Assembly (NCBI GenBank): GCA_009869945.1
Contig: WIXG01000016.1
Coordinates: 1-64,000, forward strand
DNA length: 64,000 bases
Origin: Mesaphorura yosii
Lineage: Eukaryota; Arthropoda; Collembola; Poduromorpha; Tullbergiidae
Direction of reading: 5' to 3'
Position 1 is the first letter of the stretch. Every line of letters begins with the position of its first letter. The translations under genes and the position numbers were made by a program. Below are positions 36,987 to 48,468 of this stretch, in pieces. Under the pieces are notes generated by a model. It was not told the origin of the DNA and did not search any database. It saw only the letters and a list, made by a program, of their open reading frames with translations.

Positions 36987-39900
36987 CTAAGAGAGCCGAG
37001 CTCGTTTAGCGACTGGGTTGTCATCAGCTTCGGAAGTTTCTTCGCCTTCATCCGGAATTTCTTCTTCGTCCGAGTCTCCTTCGTAGTCCACAAGACCAAT
37101 CTAGAATTGAAGTAATTTGGTTAGAGTTTTTCAGGATTTTGTAAGGCGCGTTAGGCAATTAGCCAGCGTCACCAACCTGCGTGACAGATTCCTGCAGAGA
37201 TGCAAAGATTTGTTGGAAAATTGACTAAAATAAAAATAGAAATAGTTTAATTTCTAGTGGCGATTTAATTCTTGACTATTTTGGCTTCAACAACTCCAAC
37301 TTTGCTAATCTGCTTGAGAGAGAATATTTCAATATTCTTGAACAAAGCGTTGCTTTTTTCTTTATCACGTTATATGCATTCTTTGTAAATTGCAAGCTGT
37401 AAGCCCTGGAAAGCGTGTAGAATGGTAGAAGTTGTGATAGCCAGGCCCGCAGTAATAAGTAAGCAGGACTTACTTTCTTGCCCAAAGATTTTGAATCTGG
37501 AGAATTGGAGACTGAGACAGGAGGAGATCCTGAAGGTAAGAGACTTCCCTGCCCACTCAGCTGTGATGACTTTTGACTCAAGGGATTATTTGGAACGTTT
37601 CTAGTTTCTGTCTTCTTATCCAGAAGTTTTCCTGACAAACCGAAGTCAATATGTCATCATTTGCCTCAAATACGAATGTTCGGAAGTGCCATTTATCGGA
37701 GGTTAAACCAATACCTATTGAATCCAGATCAGCATCCAGTTTCCTTCCTAAAATATCGGGGGAACTGCTTCCAGGTGGAATTAAGTCTCCGTCTTCAACC
37801 TCCTCCTCATCATTGAACCACATTTCTTCATCTTCGTCCAACTGTCTCGGATCTCGCCTGTACTTCGAATTCCGAAGCAGTGCAGGCACAGTTTCAATGG
37901 TGTTTCTCTCCTTCAATCGTTCCTGATTTTGATCGTACTTTGTCCTTAGAGCTTTAAATGTCGACACGTAGTTTACTTGATCCAGTAAATCGCTGTAATT
38001 CTCAACGATGTGGGCCACAAGCAGTTTAATATCTTCCTGCAATTCAATGTACATGGCATGGTGAAGATTCTCAAGTCTTCCTTACAAGCAGGACTATTCT
38101 ACTGACTAATACTCTTACCGTTTTGATGAATTCGAACATTTCAATAATGGCGGAATCCAGTAGGTTGTATCTGCCCTTGTTACGCTTGAAGGCTTCAACA
38201 ACCGGACCAAAAAGATTTCCTTTAATAATGTATCGGTTGTACAAATCGTCTTTGAGGGCGAGGACTTTCCTCAACAGACGAAGAGCTCCGAGAACTAAGA
38301 ATGTGTGTTTCGAGTTCATCAGGACCAAGAATCTCCGAACAAGATCCTTGTTGATGATGTAACTCTTTATGTGATAGCTGTGATGCTCCACGCAGAAACC
38401 TAACAGTTCTAGGAGTAGCCACTGCAATTGAGCTGTAGTTAACTCTTCATTCTCGGGCTTCTCTCCTCCCGTGTTCATTAAAAGCGGGGCTGCAGTGAAA
38501 AAGCAAAAATCATTAGATGACCGGTATCAGTGGTGGTTAATTAAATGTAATTACCTATCAGTATGTGCATTGATTGCTTGTAGAACAAGTTTAAAAAGTC
38601 TGCCTTTTCCGACTTGTTTAGAGCGGCTAGCATATTTTCGGGATCAATCAGTAGCCTCACGACCCCACTAAGCTGAACGGCTCCACCCAATTCAGGATCC
38701 TTGTCGTTGATGAGTTGCTGAATTATAACATTGAGTAGCAACTGGTCCTAGAATCATCACGGTAATGAAACCGATGTTGAAGGTATGGAACTAAAGAACG
38801 TTTAACCCGTCTTACATCATCTGCGTCAGCGGCTTGATGAATGCAGTATTCGCGAACCACCGTCGGTGAGAACTCGACCACTGCGGTGAGGACGTCGATG
38901 CTGGCTGTTTTTGCCGCTGGATCAGAAATAGGAAGCGCTAGTTCTAAGGCCCCAAGGATACCGTGAGTTGTTAAGGTCTGCAAAAGAGAAAAAGGAACAA
39001 TGTTACGAATACCAATTTAGTGACGAAAATATACTATACAAAAAAATAAGTTGCAATGATCTCAGCTCTCATAATCTTATTGGCACATGTGGCACCGACT
39101 AGGCAGTTTAAACTGACTCACGGTTTAAGGACTTGGGTTTTTGGAAAATTCGTACGTTATAAATGAAAGGGTTCGGATAACCCGTGAGTAAGTTTTCTAC
39201 CGCAAAGCCTTCCTTCGCTTAAAAAGTTTTCATCATATGAATAAATTCCAACTTTTTCGCTAATTATGATTCCAACTGAATATCTTACCTTGTAAAAGGC
39301 TTCTCTAGCTTGAGGTTGCAAATTCTGAGCAAAGGCACACAGCTCTTTAAGAAACAAGATGAGATCTTTCCGTCTGGTTTCAGTAGTCGCTTCCTCCCCC
39401 AATTCGGAGAATAGATCCTTCAGTAACTTGTCATCCTCCTGATCCATGACACAAGAAAAAGATCACGTGTTAATATCATTTTGCTGCCTACATTCGCAGT
39501 GTCATGTGTCACAGAGTCCCTACCTGGATTAAGCTAACGATTTCAACTTTGTTGAAGAATATGAACGACGAAAGTGTCGACAGCATGTTCTCTTCAAAAG
39601 CTGAAGGGGCAGGCAGGACAGCATCATGAATGTATTGCACTCTGTAGGTTTGGTGAATCTTCAGTAAGAGTTCTTGATTTGAAATGTTGAGGACTTGACG
39701 ATACTTTGCAATTTGTCGTAGATACTCCCTATGCTTTTTAAAGGTTATGTTTCCCATACTATTTGGTTCGTGTTCAAGGCAGCCAACCACGTCAAAAATT
39801 AAATCATCTGAAATTGAGATAAAAATTGAGCCTCGAAGTCGAACTGCGAGTGCACGCATTACATAAAGAAACCTTTATGTTGACTTACCAGCAAACATGA

Positions 39901-40820
39901 TTTCAAAGAGAGCGTTTTTGTTCAACAGAAACAGACTTCTGAATATATGATACAACTGAAGTAAGGCCGTCCTATCATTAGCTTCTTCAGCAACTCGGAA
40001 TATCTTCAGTAAGCCCTTAATGTACCCATCTTGCTCCAATGCTAATGCTAACTTTTCTCTTCTAAGTGGGACTGCCAAGCAACTAACCACAAGTTCGTGT
40101 ATATCTTGCAATCGACTAAGTTCTGGTGGAGGCAATTCAATTGGAGGGGCGGGTTCGGAAACGTCTTCAAATCGTTCATCTTCAGATTCCTCAATAATAT
40201 CCTATGCGTTCAGAAAGCTTGGAATTAATTTACGTTATATTCATAAAAAGTCGAAGTTCGATCAGCTTTCATTTTTCATACTTGTGTAATGTCAACGGAG
40301 GGATCCTTCCCCTGAACTTGGCATATCTTCTCCCAAATTTCGTCACAGCCTGCCTTCTCTTGAAAGCTCAGAGCTAAGTCAAAGTTGTCACCTTCCGACC
40401 ACACAATTAGTGTATCCTAAAGAGAAATGGGAAAGATTTATGACATAAGGAGCAACGCCAAGATCTTATCCGACGGCGCATGAGACAAGTAACTCCACCA
40501 CCCACGGCACGTCGTTTCGCTTTCGCTTTGTGGCTACTAGTTGTTATCTCACCTGTTGTTTTTGATAGGCAGTGTCAGGTTGAATTTTAGATTCAAGAAG
40601 TAGGGACCCTAAAATTAGTAAACATTTGAACTTCCTTCTGTTCTCTTAGGTCTATGTGTTTAGCAAAATTTTGTTTACCATCGGCTTCAGCTCTGACTAG
40701 TAAAGAAATGCCTTTAAGGCGGTCTACATAGGACGAAGAAACATGGCCAGTGCCCCTGTCATCCCACTGTCGTTCTGCATTTAAAGCGTACAGCTTAACT
40801 CGCCGCCGCGTGTCCGTCAT
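36987..40820 (-). CDS. PPP4R3: protein phosphatase 4 regulatory subunit 3 (SMEK)
   Basis: Targeting subunit of the PP4 phosphatase. The ATG at 40820 begins [20 protein letters not shown], the start of the EVH1/PH-like domain ([21 protein letters not shown]). Exons near 40600-40270 continue with [12 protein letters not shown] and [11 protein letters not shown]. The SMK-1/armadillo part follows, with [47 protein letters not shown] sequence near 39640, [18 protein letters not shown] near 38980, and [20 protein letters not shown] near 38430. A polar acidic tail contains [16 protein letters not shown] and ends in a basic, NLS-like KRARLS before TAG at 36987-36989. More than ten exons with introns of about 60-150 bp; exact borders were not all fixed. 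Confidence 0.95.
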
Positions 40821-42328
40821 TATGGTCTGTCTTCAATTAGCAGTGGATAGCTTGGCTATAAAAATGAGCGTGAATTACACATTAATAAGTCCAATAATAC
40901 GACAGACTTTAGTTATTCCGAGTTTCCCAAGACTGACGAATCACGCCAACTCCAAGTTACTCACAAATTTGATTGAGCTTACGTGGCTAAGGTCCCCCAG
41001 TACATTCAGTTCAGGGTTTAGTGAGGGCAATTCCCTATTGAGTTATGCACCCGAAGCCCAAACATCCATGTCAGGAGTCCTTCGTTTAATTGATTAAAAG
41101 TTCAATCACTGGACCGCAATTGGTAGCCAAACTTGAGTTGTGAAGTTATGACTAATAATTAGGATCACGAACCCAAGGACACAATCATGCAATCACACTC
41201 ACTACAAAACAGCTTCGACCACCAGCAGAGCAGGATTATGACATTCACATCACTCGAATTGTCCACTGAAGGTCCATACAATCATCTTTCACTAGGGAAA
41301 AGTTTCTGATTCCTTCTTGATCCGAGATGAAATTTAACACTGGAAAGTCCCAACGTTGAAAGGGTGAATAATCTAAGCGTTTACAAATCCAACACTTTCA
41401 GTGTAATATTCTGACCATTTTCTTCAAGCTCACGTGCACTACAATAATAAACAAAATTAAAACAGTCAAACTCTGAAATCTTGAAAATATTCACGATCTG
41501 ATATACATTTTTATCAGTGCCAAAATAATAAGTAGAGAACGACTCATTAAACGCTCGCTCACTACCTGTCCGCTTGTCCTGTGCCAGACAACACAGCAGC
41601 AGTGTTGCGAGAGATCTGCTGCTACGGACAAGAGGATGAATGAATGAAGAGCTCCGAGCGCTTTGACGAACGAATGTTGCCGTTCGTTTCTTGAACAATT
41701 GCAATCGGTTGCCTTTGCTGGCCGTCCGCGTACATACATAATAAAAGTGCTGTGCTGTTGTACCTGTCCCATTGCTTTGCACTGAAATCTGAACTACTGC
41801 ATCAAGATTATTGAGTTGCCGGAGATTTCCGTTGCGATCTCAGGTCGCTCTTGCCTCTAAAGTGCAAAGAGATTCACTTCACAGTTCTGTTGATGTTGTG
41901 GTCCGAAGCCTCATTGGCTGATGTCGACTGTTGCGAAACTGAAGCGACAATGGATTGACGACTCGTCAGAATCTGTGCGAGTGGGTTCAGATTGGAATTG
42001 CAGCTCGTGAGACTAAATGGCAAAGAAATTGTAGCATATAATTGCGTTGATAATGTGCTTCATTTATTTTAATATCGACAATCTGTCTCACAGTTGCTTA
42101 TTAGTGGCCTGTGATATAAAATGCTAAATAAATACATCAGACAAGCTAAATTCTGCAAATTGTTCGAGCGCTAAATAATTATTCATGATTTCAGCTTGAA
42201 GATTTGGAAATGACGTTTGAATTTGAGAATAAAACAATAACAAAGGAGTCTAAATGCATAGTTTTCGGTGAGTTTGCCAAATCCGAGTCGATACAAATAA
42301 ATTGACGAACTAATGGCTAATAGGCTAG
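40821..42328. other. intergenic region PPP4R3 upstream / WDR20 3' flank
   Basis: 1.5 kb. A minus-strand open frame at 41381-41782 has no ATG at its start and no recognisable domain. The minus-strand AATAAA at 42063-42068 could serve WDR20. Otherwise nothing seen. Confidence 0.55.
42063..42068 (-). promoter_or_regulatory. possible poly(A) signal for WDR20
   Basis: AATAAA on the minus strand, about 260 bp beyond the stop codon. Confidence 0.35.
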
Positions 42329-45108
42329 CTAAAGTTGTTCCATAGCAGTTGCACTGGTATCATTATTGTAGTTAAATGTCTCGTCTTGAGCCAAATTCTT
42401 ATTTCGGAGCTGCAGAGCGACACTGGATGCGCCTCCAACCGAGGATGAAGCTCGTAATTCTTCTCCAGGTCGACACCACGTGCAAATTACTCCGTCCTGG
42501 CAAGCTGTGATGATACTCTCCTCGCGAAATATTAGAGCAGTCAGTCTTTCGTGTGATATCTTCTTGCATATCAGTGGTTCCAGGAGGGGACATTCGTCGA
42601 GGCGAGGACAAGCTTCTGTTCCGATTAATTTCAACGGATCGCTAAAGTTTAGATTACTCAGATTCATGTTGAGAATTCCGTTGTTCGCTTTGCTGTTTGA
42701 ACCACCGCTGACTCCAAGATGATTGCTTTTTGACGTCGAGCCCAGGCTGAAATTTCGCTTATGCTCTTTGCCGTGGGACTTGTCATTGCCAAACCCGACC
42801 AGCCCGCCCAGCCTGAGAGAGAGGATACCATGACCAGATGAACTGTTTGATTGTGAGGAGCCATTTTCCGTGGAGGAAGTGCTCCCCTTCTTACTGCCAA
42901 AACTAAGCAGCTTTGTGCCTTCCGACTGAGTTGTACTTGAGCTTGTGAAAGTGTGCGCAGAATCCACGTCGTCCTTATCACTTCGGGCAAAGTTATTACG
43001 TAACGGTACAGGAAAGGAGGAATGCGAGACAACAGATGCTGAAGAAGATGAAATGCAATTGCCGATTATTGACTTCGAGGATACTTGCGAGGGGCTTCCA
43101 CCACCATTAGTCTTGAGTGCATTGTTAGCGACGGGCTTATTGGAATGATAAAACGGTGATTCACTGACGCCAGGACCTCGTGCTGTTGTCGTACGGGATT
43201 TCAGAATATCCTCCGTCAAGTCCCACAGGCAAAGCTGCGTGTCCTGTCCCACGGATCCCACACGATAACAGGCTGGCACCCTGGTCCCTGACGCCTCAGA
43301 TATGCTCAGTCGTAAGGATGAATTCAAATTCTCGGATGGTGGACGAGAAAAACGATTCACCACAAAGCCCTTCAGGGCATTTGGGTCACTGGCATTGTTC
43401 AAGTAACTAACTTGATTCAGTGCTGAGTTCCTTCGCTTTGGGTTACTAGCATTAGAACTGTTACTGGACACATGTGGAGGGGAACCACTGTTCGCGTGAG
43501 ACTGGCAGACACTGCACGCTTGCTTTTTCGAACTGATTCCAGAGGATGAATCACAGGAAAACACACCGGATGAATGGAAATCATTGCTGGCTGGGTTATT
43601 CGAGGTCACGTAGTGAGGGCAGTCTGGATCGTGGCTGTTGTACGACTCGTCCAAACCATCGCTTTCATCGTAGACAGTCGTATACGGATCAAACGCAACG
43701 ACAGCGACCCAAGACCTGAAAAATTAACGGTCAATTAAATCGCTGCCTTGATTCGATATTTATGTGGTTGTTCGAAGCATCGAAACTTACTTGTGACCCT
43801 GTCCTCGGGCAACCACACGCCGCTCTTTAAAACTCCACACCGTGACTAAATCATCCTCGCCTCCGACGCAAATGTACTTGCCGTCCGGTGACCAACAAAC
43901 ACAGATGAGCCCTCCAAAATACGACCGGGTAATTCCCTCCAATTCGTGCGTGTCACATCTGCGAAACGGATCTTCAGCTCAGCAACCTTTCACTACTCAT
44001 CTCATTTCTGTTTTCTTTCTGGTTCAGTTCTTACCGAAATATTCGAAGAAACCCATCTTGGGAAACATTTGCCCAATAATGACCACAAGGAGAAAAGGCA
44101 AATTCGTTAATAGCACCTTCACCAAGTACCCATCTTGTAATGGGATTTCTGGGTGTTTTGGTCTTCACGCTTGAGACAACGTAACCTGGACCTTGTTTCA
44201 GCGTCTGATAGTGAGGGGGTGTTGTACCGCAGCTTAGCTCAGCATTGTAGAGGTACACATGGCCACTCCCATGCGACACATAAAACATATTGTTGGAGTA
44301 AGGTACCCAACGGATGCAGGTCACTCGTGTCTTGTCAATTGATCTCTGAAAATACGAAAAATTGTCAGATCTAGCCGTCAGAATTGCGCTAATTCCGTTT
44401 GTCCATTGAAACATATTCTTCTGACTGGTTTCATAGACCAATCTGAGCACTTACATCCTCATTGTATAGTTTGTTTAATTCTTTAGAAATTGGGTCCACA
44501 AGCTGTATTTGTCCCCCGGAAAAGCCAATTAGCAAGGAGAGGTTATCTTGCGTCGCATGGGCATCATTAAAGTCGTGGCACGAAGGGAACGTTCCTTTGT
44601 ATACCCTTTTGTCAATTGGTTTACCCACTTCAGTGATCTGAAATAGAGTCACAGTGAAAGTTAGGGTCGCTTGGGAGTAAAGAAGGAATCTGCAACCCCA
44701 CATGAAGAATCTGGTACTCACTTTGCGATTGTCGATGAAACTGTACACGTACAACTCTTTTCCGTAATTGAATACAAACTTATCCGTTAGACCACAGTCA
44801 GAATCAGAATCTTGCATTTGTCTATGATTTTCTTCGCCATTGCTCATCCTGTTGTGGGATGACGTTGGCTCTGTCAATTTATTTGTCATCTCGACAAATG
44901 TCAGCCTAAATGGAGGGCTTGGACCAGTTGGTTGAGTTGTTGCCGTGCTTAACGTTCCATAAGGTAGTGGCGGTGGTCGGATGCTCCGGCTTATTTCAAG
45001 AGCTGAAACCAGTCTGTACAATCCCTCTCTTGTGGAAAATTGACTTTTGAGTTCGTCTCTGGCCGTGGGATTCAGCTGGGAATCAACTCCTCCCGAGGAG
45101 GACGCCAT
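42329..45108 (-). CDS. WDR20: WD repeat-containing protein 20 (USP12/USP46 cofactor)
   Basis: WD40 beta-propeller that activates the deubiquitinases USP12 and USP46 (family knowledge). The ATG at 45108 begins [20 protein letters not shown], followed by [12 protein letters not shown]. The propeller is spread over exons: [82 protein letters not shown], and [20 protein letters not shown] with SQDGFLRIF. The exon near 43970-43790 gives the [13 protein letters not shown] blade. The large last exon (43660-42329) has the [18 protein letters not shown] signature. A long Ser/Asn/Gly-rich insertion follows, longer than I recall for vertebrate WDR20, then [20 protein letters not shown] and [17 protein letters not shown]. 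Stop at 42329-42331. Confidence 0.96.
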
Positions 45109-46515
45109 TGCAGAAGAAGCTATTTATTTTATCGTGATGGAGCAAAGTGTGCAGTAACAATGTTAAACATATCTTCACATTTCATGATGAAACTGAAGGC
45201 CCAAGGTGTTCCTTTTCGTCCAATTCTAAAATGAGAAGAGCAATTTGTCACGAAAAAATCTAAAACATGTGAGTTTTGTTAAATTGTTGCTCACAAGTGT
45301 CACCAAAAGGCTGCGTCACCAGTAGACTCTAATGCATGACGCACATTTGACGATATCTGACCTCATCGATTTGGTATCGAACAAGGCATGCTTCATTCTA
45401 CTCAGAAAACAGCGGAAACTATCGACAGATATTAATTCTTGCACGGAACCACTCTACTAACCAATTGATTAACCAGTTTTCTTGGCGTTTGATTTCGTGG
45501 ACAGTTGGTCGGCCAAAAACAGAAATACTGACAGAATTCAGTTAGCAAAGCTGTTTGTACACTTGCTAGCACTGCTGAGCTTAGCGATTAACAGAATTAA
45601 ACGACGAAGTGCCCCAAAATGGTAAACAATCAACATTCCAGCTTGTCAGGCAAATTAGCCTTCAAGAAAGGGCGAACTTTAGAAAACAATAAATTAGTAA
45701 CGTCACATCAAATGCAATTCAATTTTCTTGATTGTATCAAAGTTAGTACGTATCTTGTGCTTCCTTAATTTTAATGTGGATTACAGAAATTAACGATTCA
45801 CTGCAGAATAACACTTCACAACTCGGGGTTGGTGTTTTGTATTTGTTCGTTTTTCTTCTTCCAGAAGCCTAACTAATTCCCTAATCATAACAAATTGATT
45901 TAACCTCCTTAATTTAAATAAATGCTTAAATGTTGACTTTTCTGCGTTTGTAGAACCTGCCTGCCTGAATTCAAGACGGTTTACGGTATATATTCGCGAA
46001 CAGTCAGCAGTCAACTCTTGCACTACAGACAGAATGCATTGCAGTGTGCGATCTCAACAATAATCTCAAGTGCATTTACTCTTTGACTCGTCTGCTAAAG
46101 TACATGCACCTTGTCTGGTGCTGTCGCGAAGTTCACAAGCAGTGGAAGTGGAATGAATACAAGACCATAGCTCGGTACCACAGAATGAAGGTGAAAGTTT
46201 CACTCTCACGTTCGTCTTTTCTCCAAAACCACATCTTAAAATGATTATAATCTTTACGATGCGAGATACACATGACATGTGAATATTTGGATTTGCTTTT
46301 TTTTATTCCCTGAGCTAGCCAATAATAAAATCATCAAAAGCAAAATGATACTGATTACAGTCATGAGAATGGTTACGAGTTACGACTAGATTAGACGCGT
46401 TCATGACCGATGCCCGAGCTGACTCGAGTTGGAAGTATAAGATTTCGGAATCGTTGGGCTGGAATTTGCCCGGTACAAACGTTCATGGAACTAGAACAAT
46501 CTGATTGGCAGGTGG
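45109..46515. other. intergenic region WDR20 upstream / BPNT1 3' flank
   Basis: 1.4 kb, AT-rich. Short frames (for example minus 45790-46023, with LVRLLEEEKRTN) lack a start codon and splice support. The minus-strand AATAAA at 46312-46317 fits BPNT1. Confidence 0.55.
46312..46317 (-). promoter_or_regulatory. poly(A) signal for BPNT1
   Basis: AATAAA on the minus strand, about 200 bp beyond the stop codon, next to a short T-run on the plus strand. Confidence 0.4.
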
Positions 46516-47943
46516 TTACTCTGGAGGAATATGCTGAACATACCAGCCGTGGTCTTCACCAGGAGCCGTGGCGAGCAAACCGCCTTCGTTGACAAATTCA
46601 ACCTAAAAACAGCGGTCAGAAACCTTTTTAACAAATTCTTTCACCATGCGCGCTTGACGGTTGTTGTTTCCTTACGTCCTTGTGGTACTTGTAGCTGTTT
46701 CCATTCATGTCCGTCAACTTTCCTCCAATTGCAAGCAAAATTGCTTCTGGAGCGCAAGTGTCCCATTTCTTACAGCCAGGACTGGCAAACACGTACGCAT
46801 GGGCAGTCCCATCGAACAGTAGCGTGGCCTAAAAGTAAATCACGCAAAAATAGTTAGTTCATGAATGCTTTCCGAAATAGTTCTCTAGACCTCCATCTCG
46901 CCATTACCTTATGACCAGCTCCTCCAACACGTAATATGCTATCTGGTTTTAAAGCTTGAAGAGCCGCTTCCACCCTAGAATTCGAGTGGGAACGTGTCGT
47001 CGTAATAATCCTCTGACCTGACGGAGGTTTTTTCATTTGAAACCCACCAAATCCAACTCCTATTTCCCCAAATCCATATTTAAAATGAAAACCATAGGGT
47101 TTGATTGCGCTCAAGTTACAGGCTCGTACCAGGAATCCCCCACATTGTTTTCCCATTTTTCCCACTTGGGTCGAGAACAAAGGGCTGGTGAATCACACCG
47201 CCGACGGGATTCCCATTGAAGACTATCCCTACCAGAACAGTGACGTGTTCCAACAAACCTACAAAAGAAACATATCGTAGTTACAACCTGTTCTTTAAGT
47301 TCACAACAAGAATTTGACACTGCCTTGCGTGAATTCGCCCGTCCCGTCCAAAGGGTCCACCTTTAATTAAATTAGAACATAAGCGCATGCTCATGCTGTT
47401 TTAGCCCGAACTCATCGTAGACATCTCACCCAAATCACCACCTAAAACAAGTATATAGTTACACACATTGATAATGAAATGAAAGGCTTAACTGCAATCT
47501 AATCTAACCTCCTCTTCTTTTATTGCACGGATATTTTCCGGAACGCTTTGGTTGAGTATCTCTCGAAATTGCTCTGCGTCACCAGGAAGTTCCTCCAAGA
47601 AGTCGTCCATACTCTCACGCGCGCCTTCAGGCTCCTCCCCAATTATTGTAGCCTTCGGGAATTTGTTGGAGAGTTTCTCAACAATGTACTGCTGGGCTAC
47701 TCTATCCGCTTTCGTTTGTAGGTCATTTACACCCTGTGGAGAAAGATTCCGGTTTATTAAACTGCTACTGCAATCAGAAATGATTGGAGGAATTGAGTCG
47801 AAAACTAAGACCTTGTCCACAATGTCCAGATTTCCAGTTTTTAGAATATTTCGTACAATTCTTCCAGCCGAAGTGACCACACTGGTGCTATCATGCACGA
47901 TTCGTAATAATAAAGGAATGGCAGCAGCTGAATTCATCGCCAT
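46516..47943 (-). CDS. BPNT1: 3'(2'),5'-bisphosphate nucleotidase 1
   Basis: Mg-dependent, lithium-sensitive phosphatase that removes PAP, the by-product of sulfotransferases, and so supports sulfur metabolism. The ATG at 47943 begins [20 protein letters not shown]. The family motif [11 protein letters not shown] follows the 47733 acceptor. Then come [16 protein letters not shown] and AIKEEE (exon end 47509), and a 12-nt microexon 47441-47430 coding VVIW. The metal-binding motif [13 protein letters not shown] starts at 47360. Later exons have [56 protein letters not shown] and [17 protein letters not shown]. The protein ends with [20 protein letters not shown] before TAA at 46516-46518. Metal ligands of the WDPLDGT and CAPE motifs are present. 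Head-to-head with SCYL1, 526 bp between start codons. Confidence 0.95.
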
Positions 47944-48468
47944 TTTAGTTCGAAGGAGTCGGGTACTTGTTCCGGGTCTATGTAGTATACTGACGAAATC
48001 TACACATCAGAAAGAAGAATCCTAGGTTAGAAATTTGATGGAAACCAATAACCCGCAAGAAAGCCAGTAAAGGGTGTGGTGTGGTACGGTAGTATGGCCG
48101 TTAGCACGGACTTACTCTTTAGGAAACCAGGATTGCTGACAGCTCAAGCAGACCACACCCTTTGGGTTAAATTGTCCAGTGGATGAGGATAACGTAAATA
48201 ACGTTACAACACACGGATTGCGGAAGACAGTGACAACCAAACTTTCAAGCGAGTTTCAAGTGAGAAAAGTCAACCGCAGTTTGTATTTGAATGGACACGC
48301 GCAAAGACGAATCAAAACCATTCAGCGGAGAGACGACAAATCATCAAATCAAAATTCTTCGCATTTAAAATTTTATAAACGGAACCCGCAGCTGCGTGTG
48401 AACTCGTGAACCGTAAACCCAATTAAAATTGACAACATTAATTGCTCCGCACCCGCATCTGATTCGTG
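47944..48468. other. divergent intergenic region BPNT1 / SCYL1
   Basis: Presumed bidirectional promoter. A plus-strand frame at 48179-48409 starts at a GTG and is not supported as a gene. Confidence 0.55.

Noticed and set aside
41381..41782. 133-codon minus-strand frame upstream of PPP4R3
   Set aside because: It begins at GTG, has no clear splice sites and resembles no family.
42399..43410. Overlapping frames within WDR20
   Set aside because: They are shadows of the Ser/Asn-rich low-complexity coding region in other frames.
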